DNA of 34,248 bases from Sperchopsis tessellata (Eukaryota > Arthropoda > Insecta > Coleoptera > Hydrophilidae): positions 1-34,248 of the forward strand of contig JAWQRN010000203.1 in assembly GCA_033557685.1 (NCBI GenBank), written 5' to 3'. Of the stretch, positions 1-10,559 are shown in pieces. The notes beneath the pieces are model-generated. The model was not told the DNA's origin and did no database searches. It was given only the letters and a program-made list of their open reading frames with translations. Position 1 is the first letter of the stretch. Each line of letters begins with the position of its first letter. Position numbers and translations under genes: made by a program.

Positions 1-146
1 TTGCGATATATAGTTCATTTCTGTATTTAATATATCGACTTGGCCGGTTTGCTTGATATTTGATTTTCATCAAATATAAAAATTACACATTACATTAAAC
101 AGTTTAAAAAAGTGTTTAATAAATGAAAACTAGGTGAACTAAAAAA

Positions 147-486
147 ATGGCAGACACAGAAGAGAAAACAAAAGAACCAAGAACATGCTAGAAGAAATTT
201 TTAGAAAAACCGAAGACAAAATAGAACAGAAGCTAGACGAGAGTTCTAGAAAAACTGTAGACAAAATAAAAGAGAAGCTAGAGGAAAATTCTAGAAAAAC
301 CGAAGACAAAGTAAAACAGAAGCTAGAAGAATATTCTAGAAACATAGAAGACAGAATAGAATAGCAGCTAGAGGAACATTTAAGAAGAATTAAAGAAATT
401 TCTAGAGTAGTAGACACAAGAATAGAACAAATACTTGAGGAAAATTCAAGAAGGAGCGAAGAAAATTCTAGAAGTTTAAACAGTAA
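147..486 (+). pseudogene. Gag N-terminal part: 15-residue coiled-coil repeats
   Basis: An ATG at 147 opens MADTEEKTKEPRTC and hits a stop. A +2 frame from 185 (MLEEIFRK) then carries the protein onward, so a 1-base indel is likely. From about 203 the DNA repeats with a 45-bp period. Copies begin near 203, 248, 293, 338, 383 and, after a 7-codon offset, 404 and 449. The repeated peptide is roughly SSRKTEDKIEQKLEE. It is highly charged with Leu/Ile at spaced positions, as expected of a coiled coil. One stop (TAG at 362) interrupts it. The downstream half of Gag continues after the LINE. The antisense 117-residue open frame over this stretch (139-492) is a shadow rich in Ser/Leu and is not a gene. 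Confidence 0.65.
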
Positions 487-3372
487 CACCACATAACATC
501 TTGCAAGAACTGGATAGAATTAAAGTTGAAATATTGGGCATAATAAGATGCGATGGAGTGGCTCAGAATATACTACGGTACTAGATCACTTACTATATTA
601 TGCTGGTAATGACAACAAGCATCTTCGAAATGGAGTTGGCATCATGGTAAGTAAAGAAATTTGGTCGGTTAAATGTGCAATGTTGCACTCAGACAGAATT
701 ATAATGATACAACTGGAAGCAACACATTTTTATATTAACATTATACTAGTCTACTGTCGAACTGCATAAAAAGGTGAAACGGAAATAGAAGAACTTTATG
801 AATAACTAACAAATGTACTAATATCGATTAAAAAGAATAAAATTACGATCACTATGGGTGATTTCACTGTGAAAGATGGACAAGGAAAAGAGAATAACAT
901 AATCGAACTATACGGACTTGGATTACGGAATGATAGCGGAGATAGACTTGTCCAATTCTGCAGGTAGAGGGAACTGGTGGTCACAAATAATTTCTCTAAA
1001 CTCTAAACGTAAAAATCCCAATTCCAGTTAGACAACTGGATGCGGCAAAATTACCAGGTGAGGGTGCATAATCCCTGGCGTCGGTGATATGCCAAAGCAG
1101 CGGAAATAGGCCGACGTTAAATAAACAAATAATCAAAAAGAATCTTCCCCCCAGAAGACTGTATAAGTGGAAATCGCCGGCAAATACAGCGAAAAAAGTA
1201 GTCAAGAATCAAATTGAATACATAACTATTAACCATAGGTTCCTCAACAGCATAAAATCCACAAAAACTTACCCTGGAGCGAATGGAAACTCCGGTCACA
1301 ACCCGCTTATTGCATCTTTAACTTAAAAAGGTAATAAAATAATCTCCACCACCAATGGCATAAATAAGATAAGAGCAGATTCCTTTCTCAGTGAAACTAT
1401 ATCTGAATCTCTGAACACAAGCTTCAAACAACAGAGCATGGAATTTCTAAGTGTAGAGGAGGATTTGAAATTGTACGAAACGCGCTATGTGCAATAATTA
1501 AAGAACATGTGCCATAAGAAAATACAAAAACATAAAGACTGTGTCACAAATGACATTCTAAATATGATGAACGACAGAAGGATGGTAAAAGGGAAAGTTC
1601 AAGATATGTAAAGGATATTAATAAACAAATACGGACTAAGTAAGAAATGATGAAAGTTAAATACCAAGAAATAGAGAACCTGTAAAAGAAACATGATCAC
1701 TTCATTATGCATCGGAAGATAAAGGAGGCCACAAGAACGGGGAGAAAAAATGCAAAAGGAAGTAATAGACTTACACGGCTATTACCTATATGAATGTTGT
1801 TTCCGGGTGAAAACCGTGTTGAGGCTCTGACCCTTGTCAGAGCCTCTACACGATTTCCACCCAAAATCAACATTCATGCAAAAGGAAGACTTGTTGGCAC
1901 ATCTGGAAACGAGATTACAGATGCCAAAGAGAATATATTGATGTGGAAAGAGTATATCTACAAGCTTTTTGAAGATGCAAAACACGGGAAAGCTGTAGGA
2001 CCAGATAAAATCCGCACAGAAATTATCAAACTTCTCAATGGAGATGGCATGAATGCTCTAACCCACCTGTATACTGTGGTGTATGACACGGGAAAAATAC
2101 CTGAAGTCCACATTTGTCACCTAAAAAGCCAACATCAAAGCAATGCGACGAGTATCGATCTATAAGAATAATAAGTCAGACCCTTAAGATATTTCTTAAA
2201 ATTATTCACTCCCGAATATCCTAGCAAAACGAGCAATACATCGAAGAGACAAAATTTGGATTTAGAAATGCCTTAGGTACCATATAAGCACTCTTTTCAC
2301 TAATCCAGAGATGCAGGGATGTTACCTGCGATGTACACCCCTGCTTTATCGACAATAAAGCGTTTGATCGGGTAAAGCACAAGGAACTACTTAAGGTACT
2401 GAAAAAAAAACTGGAGTTAACGACAAAAAAATATGCGTATTATAGCAAATCTCTACTGCCAACAAACGACACAGAACAAATCAAAATTTGCAGAGGTGTA
2501 CGGCAGGGGTGTGTACTTTCATCAACACTATTTAACATATTCTCGGAAGAAATCTTTAAGCTTTGGATGGTGTGGAAGAGGGAATAAAGGTGGACGGTGA
2601 AAATATCAACAAGTTGTGATATGCGGACGACTCTGTTATACTGGCGAGCACTCTTCAAGGACTTCGGTTGATGATGGAAATGATCAAAGTGGCTAGCGGA
2701 ATCAATCTGAACTTATATAAAACAAAATATATAGTTATCAGTAAAAATAGCCCGACAATAGAAACTCTGTTTCTTGACATCGCACGAATTGATCAAGTTG
2801 ACAAACATCCATATCTGTATTAATAAACTATGGGATCGCTCCATCGAAATAAAATGCAGATTAGAAAGAGCAAGATTCGCTTTTATTCAGATGAGAAAGG
2901 TTTTCACTAATCTGGACTTGACCTTGTAGCTGAAGGTAAGAATGCTGCGATGCTATGTTTTCTCAACTTTATTGTACGGCTTCGAACTCTGGACACTATC
3001 AAAAGAAAAAGAAATTATACTAGAAGCCTATGGACATATCGGCGCATCCTCAAAGTGATATGGGCTAATCACGTGCGCAATGAGGAGATTCTACGGAGAA
3101 TGGGGAAGGAACGGGAAATATGAATTGCAGTCAAGGTCAGGAAACTGGAATACCTCGGGCACGCTATGAGGCATAAGGAGAGATACAGAATACTCGAACA
3201 TATTCTGCAAGGAAAGGTGCTGGAAAATAGAAGCCCGGGAAGAAGGCGATAATCGTAGCATAAGAATCTGCGCCAGTTGTTTGGAATGACCTCACTGCAA
3301 CGTTCCGAAAAGTAGTAGACAAAATCCAAATCATCATGATGATCGTCAATATCCAGAATGGGTAAAGCATAC
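487..3372 (+). mobile_element. LINE (non-LTR retrotransposon), EN-RT ORF relic, inserted in gypsy Gag
   Basis: The ORF is of the type often annotated in insects as craniofacial-development-protein-2-like or endonuclease-reverse transcriptase. The endonuclease shows DHLLYYAGNDNKH (about 583-625), MGDF..K (about 855-870) and, after the SINE gap, PPRRLYKWKSPANT and YITINHRFLNSIKSTKTYPG (about 1150-1275). RT shows GKAVGPDKIRTEIIKLL (1987-2037), FIDNKAFDRVKH (about 2345-2380) and YADD (2620-2631). The C-terminal region has LLYG-ELWTLSKEKE (near 2970) and a basic tail ending in an RNG-like motif near 3372. It starts inside the EN domain, so it is 5'-truncated, and it has many stops and frameshifts. 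Gag coding resumes directly after it. No clear target-site duplication was found. Clade is not assigned. Confidence 0.85.
1003..1140 (+). mobile_element. 5'-truncated SINE inserted in the LINE endonuclease
   Basis: This stretch breaks the LINE between VVTNNFSKL and PPRRLYKW, which should be contiguous. It matches the body of the SINE at 28203-28521, in opposite orientation in the window. Shared blocks include cccaattccagttaga, the block around ggtgagggtgcataatccctg, and gcagcggaaataggccgac, followed by a taaataaacaaataa tail. The tRNA-like head seen in the other copy is missing here. Both the body match and the tail support a retrotransposed, 5'-truncated copy. Target-site duplication is unclear. 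Confidence 0.8.
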
Positions 3373-4140
3373 AAAGGAGAAGAACAAAGTAAACTAGAGA
3401 AAAATTTCGGATTAATTCATGAACATTCAAGTATATTCAATACAAAAGTTGATCAGAGGCTGGTAGAAAGTTCTAGAAGTAGAATGCAAACTTGAAGACA
3501 ATGCAAGAATGAGAGAAAAATTGGACTTGAAAGTTTCGGTATTAAATTAGAAGAGGGAAATAAAAATAGAAACCTTCAGGAAAGAGTATGGAACCTGGAA
3601 AAGAGACATCGATAAGTTCGCAAAAGGACCATTCACCACTGCATTACAACCGACTGGTCAGAGGATCGAGGTGCCCAAATTTGATAGAACATATTCACGG
3701 ACACTCTTTAAAACCCAATTGAAAATGCCTGCGAAATATTATAGCTAGGATGACACAGATACAGCTGTTACCTCAACATGGCTTCATAAGGCCAAGCACT
3801 GTACGATCTGCACAATATTTCCAAGAATAGCAGAGAAAAATTTGAAACTCTTGTACAGGTCCTAGAATCAATATTTGAAGATTACCACTTGAAACACATG
3901 TACTAAGCCCACTTTACGTTACTTTAGAAGAATATGCAGCCAACGCCGATAAACTAACCAGACTTAACTACAGATGTCTAACGAAGATGTCATGTCTGTA
4001 ATCGCAGTGAACATGTTTTTTTAATGGCCTTATAGACCTAGAAATATCGCTAGCAGTACAGAATGGCCGCAACGAAATCTCTGGGAAGCGATGGGTACAT
4101 CTCTCAAACTTGAAGCATCATGGAAATAGTTTTGTCACTA
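3373..4140 (+). pseudogene. Gag C-terminal part (capsid-like) of the first gypsy element
   Basis: After the LINE the charged Gag peptide resumes (KLEKNFGLIHEHSS). A capsid-like section starts at VPKFDRTYS (about 3669), resembling the V-P-x-F-D-G-x-x-x-W-x-x-F-x-x-Q-F block that opens the Gag core of insect gypsy elements. A later block reads VIAVNMFF, NGLIDLEISLAVQNGRNE (about 4000-4075). This corresponds to the conserved tail of the same domain. Frames change several times and stops occur, so no Gag could be made. No zinc knuckle is visible before the protease. Confidence 0.7.
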
Positions 4141-4164
4141 TTGGTAGTATTGGTAAGAAGAGGT

Positions 4165-5600
4165 GCTAGTTTAGAATAGACGCAGGAGCCAATTTTTGAG
4201 TAGTCAGATCAGATGTGGTGAACTGGGAGAATCTGGGAAAGGCTACAAACCTCCACGTACGAACAGCTACTGGTGATACAATATTTGTTCATGGAAGAGT
4301 GAAGGCTTACATAACCTTGGAGAGTTACTCTGTGGATAAACAAATGAATGTGGCGGATATAGTTGATGAAGCGATGCTAGGGCTATATTTTATGAGTCAC
4401 TATGGAGCTGTTATTGATGTGAAAGGAAGACTACTGAAAATAGGCCATTAAAAACTGAGTCTGAACCTTCTTGGGTCTAAGCTAACCAGTGGGCGCCTCC
4501 TACTTACCGATGATGTTACTATCCTGGCTATATCTGAACAAATAATTCAAGCTAAGGCTGAAATCAAAATTGATATTTCTCGGCTAGGTGTGGCGTCTGG
4601 CAGGGCGTCCAGTAGTGCTTGAGACTCACCTGTTATTCTGGTATCAAAGGAAGATGCGTCTAACAGATTTTGCGTAGACTATTGAAGAATTAACGATGTA
4701 ATGAAGAAAGATTGTTATCATTTGATCAATAAACAACACTTTGAACATCTTGACAGGGTATCAATGGTTCTCTACATTGAACTTGAAGAGAGGTTATTGG
4801 CAAATAGAGATAGAAAGTACAGAATGAGAAAAGACAGCTTATACTACAGGATCAGTGATATGGAAGTGGTTCTCAATGGTTTATCTTGGAAGATTTTGGT
4901 GTACCTTGACGTTGCCATCGTAATTGGCAGGACATTTGAAGGAGGTTTTTAAAGGATTGGGAAATGCCTATTTGAATATTAGCCCGAAGAAGAGCCACCG
5001 TTTCAAGAAGTGAGTAGAATATCTCGGATATCTACAAAGGACATTGGAGAAATTGCCATACCCGAGTAATAAGCATGATATACAAAGTTTTTTGAGACTC
5101 TCTACTTATTATCGAAGAGTTGTTCCAGGATTTGCTAATTTTGAGTCTTTGCATTAACTGACGGGAGAAGCAAGAAAGTTCAAGTGGACAGAAACCTGCT
5201 AGGAGGCATTCGATAAATTGAACACAATCTTAGCTAAGACTCAAATCCTTGATTATCGCCGAATGGAAGGACAGTAGGACACTGATGCTAGCAACATCGG
5301 CATTAGGGTCGTAATCTCACAAATATAAGAAAGTCATGAATCAGCAATTTGTTACTTCAGCAACTTCCTATCAAAGCCTGAAAAAAAAACTACTGTGTTA
5401 CAAAACGGGAGCTTTTGGCCATTGTCAGACCTATATATCACATCATTTACTACTTGTATGGAAGATAATCCCTCCTTAGGACATATCCCTATAATGGCTT
5501 ATTCACTTTAAAAATTAAGAATATTAGATTATTTGGTAGCTGGAAAATCTTCAAACATATCACATAATCACCGAACACCGTAGAGGTAAGATAATTATCA
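4165..5600 (+). pseudogene. Pol: protease, reverse transcriptase, RNase H relic
   Basis: The protease active-site block reads FRIDAGANF-VVRSDVVNWE (about 4168-4222); the usual D-T/S-G-A appears as DAGA with a stop after NF. RT follows with PVILVSKEDASNRFCVDY (about 4630-4683) and RINDVMKKDCYHL. A gap removes part of the fingers and palm before MEVVLNGLSWK (from 4859). The catalytic YLDD reads YLDV at 4902-4913, so the second Asp is lost. The RT C-terminus shows NKHDIQSFL and TYYRRVVPGFAN. RNase H opens with DTDASNIGI (about 5279) and continues to SAICYFS and the CVTRRELLAIV-like block near 5400. Stops and frameshifts are numerous. Confidence 0.85.
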
Positions 5601-5639
5601 ACGTATATCCTCTGTCAAGAATACCCTGCCAATTAGAGT

Positions 5640-6825
5640 GTAAATATTCTAAAAGCCTTGATGAAATAATAGAGATTATCATTGTGTCTCGAACAACAGT
5701 CGAGGTGGAAAGATGGACGGACAAGAAAATAAAAAGATAATAAGAAGATTAAGACATACGACTATTAACTGGAAGCAGCAAGGGCGTAGACCATCATGTG
5801 AAAAAGTAACCAACTAGAACCAAACTGTAAAAACGTACTGAACGCTGAGATATTCACTGAAGATGGTAAATGGATTATTGAAGACGATATTAGAGACCGA
5901 AGAGGAATAGCAATAAATGTTAGAAGTTCTGGATGTCTTTTAGGCAAGAAAACAATAGAAAATGGTGTCGGAGATATACTATACGTGCCATAATCAATGG
6001 TCCTGAAAGGAAGAGAATTGCTAGAGACATAGCTGGGCAGTTTCCTGATACTGAAATGGTAAGAAATACATTCTAGTTGCCATGGATTATTTCAGTAAAT
6101 TTATTGAAGCCCTATAGAACAAAGATGCCCACAGTTACAGAAGTGTTAGTTAAGGAGTTTTTCTGTAGATTTGTGGTAGACGCACCATTCTGACCAAAAA
6201 ATAAACGTTGAATCGATGTTGTTCCAGGAGACTTGGAAAATACTTGGAAGAAGGAAATGCGATCAGCACCATTACATCCTCAGTCTGATGGAATGATGGA
6301 GCGAATGATTCAAACCGTGGGTAGATATAAATCCAAAGTTGTTTCAGAACATCAAATAGATTGAGAACAGTATATCCATCAATTCCTGATGACCTACAAC
6401 TCAGCTGTTAATAAAATGTCTCAGTAAATTCCAGCTAAAGTTGTTTTCGGAAGAGAACTGAGATTGTCTGAAGACTTAATTTCAGGCAGACAGCAAGATG
6501 AACAGGAAGTAGGTGATAATTATGTCGACAACCTAGGAAGCAAAATGGACAAAATTCACAATTTTGTCCAAAACAACATTCAGATTGCAACCGATAGGAT
6601 AGGATTGTACGAGCCAATGTAAGGAAGGTGATCTAGTCTGGCTGTATAATCGACAACGCCGGATAGGTATATACCCCAAGCTGCAATTATCCTGGAAAAA
6701 TTAACGACATGATATACCAAATAAAGAAACTACCTCGAGGAAAACCGAAAGTTCTACACTATAAAGGATTAACCACATATATCTGCTTCCAAGAAGGAGA
6801 ACATCGTCAGGTAAATAAATTGCAA
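5640..6825 (+). pseudogene. Pol: integrase relic of the first gypsy element
   Basis: A region reading NQTVKTY with flanking charged residues (about 5815-5850) corresponds to the linker before the integrase zinc domain in insect gypsy Pol. The core domain shows ILVAMDYFSKFIEAL (about 6070-6115), TEVLVKEFFCRF, and the conserved HPQSDGMMERM (about 6275-6307, bearing the Glu region). It continues with KVVSEHQID and PAKVVFGRELRLSEDLISGR (about 6430-6490). The C-terminal GPY/F-like part reads LYNRQRRIGIYPKLQLSW and then, from 6703, in one frame, NDMIYQIKKLPRGKPKVLHY. That same frame runs into the macrodomain. The central catalytic Asp region is damaged. Confidence 0.85.
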
Positions 6826-7308
6826 TTCCAGAACGAAGAGTAGTTCGAGTTCGAGGAAGGCCATCAGATTTCAATGTAGCAATATATCAAGAAGAAGATC
6901 TCTTGTGTACATGCTGATCTGAAGATGTTCCAGAGTATTGCTAAGGAGTTCCACAACAGATTCCAGGAACTTGATGAACTGTAGAGCCAAGTCAAATCCG
7001 GCCAGCATGTTCTGCAGTTGAGTGATCAGGACAGCTTCATTTATTATCTGGTCTTAAAGAGGAAGATTCATCTGCGACCAACCTACCGAGACATGTGGTT
7101 TTGTCTTCGTGCACTACAAGTGACTAACCATCAGCAAGATTACCAGAAATTAGCGATTCCAAAACTTGGGTGAGGACTATAGCAACTGAGTTGAAAAATG
7201 GTACAAAATATGATAGAATTCATCTTTTAGGATTCCGACGTGAAGATTGTAGTGTATCATTTGTCATCGATAAAACATCCACTATTATTCTACCTGCAAA
7301 AAAAATAA
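6826..7308 (+). pseudogene. TARG1/OARD1-like macrodomain fused in frame to the integrase C-terminus
   Basis: Macrodomains of this class bind ADP-ribose, and TARG1/OARD1 removes it from acidic side chains; this describes the family, not a tested activity here. Frame 1 runs without an indel from at least 6703 (integrase end) to the TAA at 7306. Visible blocks in order: FEFEEGHQIS (first strand, usual x-x-x-GDL), VHADLKMFQSIAKEFHNRF (about 6907-6963), DSFIYYLVLKRK (about 7033-7068), RPTYRDMWFCLRAL (about 7078-7119), LAIPKLG-GL-QLS- (7150-7194) and DVKIVVYHLSS (about 7234-7266). These match the order YYLxTK, KPTYxxL, S-L-x-A, MPRIGCGLDxLxW and I-x-V-Y. Stops stand at 6841, 6877, 6982, 7171, 7180, 7192 and 7228. 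The GCGLD catalytic loop reads G-stop-G-L-stop, so this copy is dead. Most probably part of the element's own polyprotein. Confidence 0.75.
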
Positions 7309-8250
7309 ATCCTTTGACTATCAACACGAACCATTTTTTAGGCGACGGCGTTGGTCACTGTTAGTTGGAAGCCGGCGCTATTTGAAAATCAATAACAGAT
7401 AAATCCTCAGGATGCTTATTATCCTTTCAGGTCTACAGGTTTTTGTATTCGGGACGTATGCTCTTAAAGATAAAAACAAATTATTACCCCTATCGTATCT
7501 ATTATTCTAGTTAAAGTAAGTGTTCACAGCTCAAGGTTTCCCAAATTCGATTATGTACATGGGGATCTCGGTTATTTTTAAGGATAAGTTTAAATTTTAC
7601 TCTTCTGCATATTTTTATGCGGAGAAATGATTCATTAACAAAAATGACCTACATTAAATTGTACTAACCCATTATTACAATAAAAGTTAATTTTATCTTG
7701 GCATAAAAACAAAAACGCAGAAAGTTTTGAAACGGTTTCGGAATTTAGAATCTTATCAGCAACCTATAAGTTGAAGTATTAATTTAAGTAGTATAATAAA
7801 ATAAATAATAGATGCTTAAAACATATCACAAAAAAATATGAAAAAATGTCCAATGTACCAACAGAAAATATAAATAAATAAGCTATCAAATTCAAAACGA
7901 AACAATTAATAATCTAAAAGTAGTCAATAAATAACAAAAAATTTATTTTTATAAATAAAGAATGAATTTGTCTATGTATTAACATTTATAGGAATAGAAT
8001 AAGAGTAATTAGAATAAGGTAGCTTTATGGTTAAGATAATATACAAACTTATTGATTGAAAAGTTAAAACTAAAAGGTGAATTTGTGTATAAATCAGTGA
8101 TAAGCGAAATAAACCACGAGTAAAAACAATAAGGCACATAGCGTTAGCGTAAATTAAGATAATAGTGTAGAAACGTACAATTAAACATTAATTGTTAATA
8201 ACAGCTACATGTTCTGGCTGAGGTTCCAGGAGTAAAAAATCAGCCCTTAT
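7309..8250. other. Noncoding stretch after the first gypsy element; possible 3' LTR remnant
   Basis: The sequence ggcgacggcgttggtcac followed by tgttagttggaagccggcgc at 7359 looks like the border of a 3' LTR. No matching 5' LTR is visible in the window, and no LTR end (CA) can be fixed. The remainder to 8250 is AT-rich with short A runs. I see no reading frame that resembles a protein. Confidence 0.35.
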
Positions 8251-8254
8251 AGAT

Positions 8255-8805
8255 ATTTAGTGTCGTTTGAAATTGATGAAATATCACTGATGATATGACA
8301 AATTTAAAAAAAATTACTTCGGTCTTTATAGTCTCCTTTTCCAAAACAAACACATCATCATAATCAGGAATACGGCTAGTCGAGATAAAATGGCCATTAA
8401 GACAACATGAACCTTTTTTTAGTTTTATATCTGATCTATAAGAACATAGACGATTTTATAGCCTAAGGAGTATTGGTCCAACATAGAACAGATCACAGTT
8501 GGAAAATATGATTTCGTAAGCAATATTAATTTAATATGACAGGAACGTTCAGGAATGTAAGGTCTGAATCGATTGACTAGCTCAAAAAAAAAACAATTAA
8601 GACAGGCGAGTAAGACACAATAGTGACCTTTTGTTTTAGAATATGGTAGAAATGGCAATTGAGGCATCTACCAGAACTACAAGCTTTCTGGTATTGATTG
8701 GTCAAGATGGATCATTTTATCGCTACGATAGACCATCTCGTCGAGAAAAGGGACGGAATTACTCATGTCTGTTTCGATGGTGAAATTTAGGTGGTTACTA
8801 CATGA
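8255..8805 (-). pseudogene. Penelope-like element fragment: end of RT joined to GIY-YIG end
   Basis: Read on the minus strand from 8805, NSVPFLDEMVYRSDKMIHLD is the block that follows the RT palm in PLEs (usual N-x-x-PFLDTxVxRxxxxxxxDWY). Part of the RT C-terminus and linker is missing. Then YEIIFSNCDLFYVGP (about 8510-8465) corresponds to the GIY-YIG start, usually VYxIxCxxCxxxYVGQT. It is followed by CCLNGHFIS and IPDYDDVFVLEKETIKTE (about 8400-8315), the histidine-and-acidic tail of the endonuclease. Frames shift several times. This is a dead internal-deletion copy. No GIY-YIG catalytic set is complete. Confidence 0.75.
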
Positions 8806-9049
8806 ATATATATGTTCAAACAAAGGTCATTCAGGCTTTTTTATTAATTAATTTTCTTGTAATGATGTGCTGTCAAATACTTTATATATTGATACTGATT
8901 TATATATGATCATGATCATTGTTATCTGCCGTTATTCATTCCTTACTGGTCGAAAATTTCCCAAGTTCCAGTCTCTTAGTTCGCAGTCTCATTTGTCATT
9001 TGGTCGTCGTCTTGAACTTAGGTTGTCTCTTTATTCTCACAAAACTATA

Positions 9050-9785
9050 TTCTTTGACCATCGTTGATCTGTTCGCCTTCCAAGATTCTCAAATCATATA
9101 TCTCTCAATACTTCTTTGCCTTATTTAGAGCTTCTGACTGAGCGAGGAACTTAACATCCTGGAATTACGTCAGCGCAGGTAATACAAATTGATTGAAAAC
9201 TCTTTGTTCTACACACAAAGGCATCTGCTACTTAAATGTGTTTCTTTCCATGCTAGCTTAGTTCTACATGCAGTTTTTAAAAATATATATCTATCCATCT
9301 TTATAAGCTATCCTAAATACATGTAAGATACTTTAGTTTCTATGAGTCTACCCTAGATGTATACATTAGCTGGCATAGGAAATTTACTGAGCATCATTTT
9401 CGTTTTACTAAGATTTATCCTAAAGCCTACATTTATATTTTCACAAAATAGAACAATCATTTGTTCTTGGAGCTCTTTTATGATGTATACAAATATTACG
9501 AAATTATCTACAAATAATAAATCAGAAATAAAATCTTCATTCACTTTAATGTTCTCCAATCTTGTGATCAGAGCATATACTCTCGAGATGTACTGAACAA
9601 CTTCGACGATAACATGCCTCCTTTTCTAACACATTTTGAATATCAAATTGATACTTTATTTGTATTTTAACACTTGATGTGACTCTTCCATAGACGTTTT
9701 GATATATAAGTGGATGAAACATCATTTTGGGTCAAAACTTTTATCATTGTCAATTAACGTACGTAATATAACGTACCCGTATAAG
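9050..9785 (-). pseudogene. LINE RT fragment
   Basis: Minus strand from 9785: HPLIYQNVYGRVTSSVKIQI (RT thumb-side strand before the RGVRQGD block), a shortened block ending SVHLESICSDHK, then SDLLFVDNFVIFV (about 9520-9485) where LRFADDIVL is usual, so the FADD motif reads FVDN. ELQEQM, NVGFRINLSKTKMML (about 9425-9385) and, after a frame change, QRVFNQFVLPALT (about 9210-9170) follow in the normal LINE order. Further downstream similarity fades near 9050. It resembles the LINE at 11835-13045 (both have the VFNQ-VLP or ELTR-IGM-WAAFG type of C-terminus). Confidence 0.75.
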
Positions 9786-10555
9786 CATATCAGAAGTCGC
9801 TTGAGAAGACATATATACAATTCTGGTAAAACTGATACCTACATCTTGGAAGAAGATATAGGATTTTCTAGAGCTATGAAATTTGAATTTAATTTATAAC
9901 TTTCACAAAGGTAATAAGCCTTTGATTTTAATTTTGATAGTGATTATAGCGACAGAAAGTATTTCCAAAATGCAATAATTTTACTGAAAACTATACAAAA
10001 TTTGATATTTCTTTGGTGTTCTATAACCTATTTCCCTCTCAAACTTCTAAATTAAAGCAGATGTCAATAATATGTATGATATTTGAAACAAAGCAATAAA
10101 TATTAAGCAACCAATCGTAAAAGCCAGTGACGTACCGCACAAACAGTTTGTGATGAAAAAAGGATGCATAACTCCCAAACAGTTTTCAGTTAACAAACGT
10201 AGGATAATAGATAATAGGAAATTATACGTGTACCGAATGTTAGATAAATATCTCGAAAGATGAGGTAGATAAGAAATCTCATTCTCACATATATGACTAA
10301 AATCACATTGAACATGCATTTGGATTTTGTAAAAAAACTAAACTAACGTAAATATCAAAAATTTACATGAGATAAAAACAGTAAATTTCAAAAGCCAATG
10401 ACATACCATAAAAAGATTGCTAGATAAAAAGTAGTATGCATCCTCAATACAAAAAATGGTTTAAAAGTTAAATATACAGAAAACCAATAGAATGCTTACG
10501 CTTACCTAACAAAGAACACTACAAAACAATTAGTATTATCTAAAAAAAAAACACG
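9786..10555. other. AT-rich stretch with an imperfect internal repeat
   Basis: No protein similarity is recognised on either strand. Two segments, about 10121-10190 and 10393-10445, share the start aaaagcca-tgac-tacc and a similar following run (…gcat near the end), suggesting two diverged copies of one short repeat. The 90-residue open frame on the minus strand (10047-10319) lacks recognisable motifs and is not called a gene. Confidence 0.3.
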
Positions 10556-10559
10556 ATAA

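Larger units (their letters stand above)
1..7360 (+). mobile_element. Degraded gypsy-type (Metaviridae) LTR retrotransposon with a C-terminal macrodomain
   Basis: The order on the plus strand is coiled-coil Gag, Gag capsid-like region, aspartic protease, reverse transcriptase, RNase H, integrase and then a macrodomain, which is the gypsy order (integrase after RNase H) plus an unusual last domain. The frame is broken by many stops and frameshifts, so the copy is dead. A LINE (487-3372) splits Gag. The 5' LTR is not identifiable; 1-120 is noncoding leader or LTR end. A candidate 3' LTR start (tgttagttggaagc) lies at 7359 just after the purine-rich stretch following the macrodomain. I could not match the window start to 7360-8250, so paired LTRs are not demonstrated. 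Element identity is confident, its ends are not. Confidence 0.85.

Noticed and set aside
139..492. 117-residue Ser/Leu-rich open frame on the minus strand
   Set aside because: It is antisense to the 45-bp-period Gag coiled coil. The repeat makes long open frames on both strands; the sense strand has the plausible protein.
7359..8250. Full 3' LTR of the first gypsy element
   Set aside because: The border looks like an LTR start, but no matching 5' LTR copy and no defined end could be found, so only a possible remnant is recorded.
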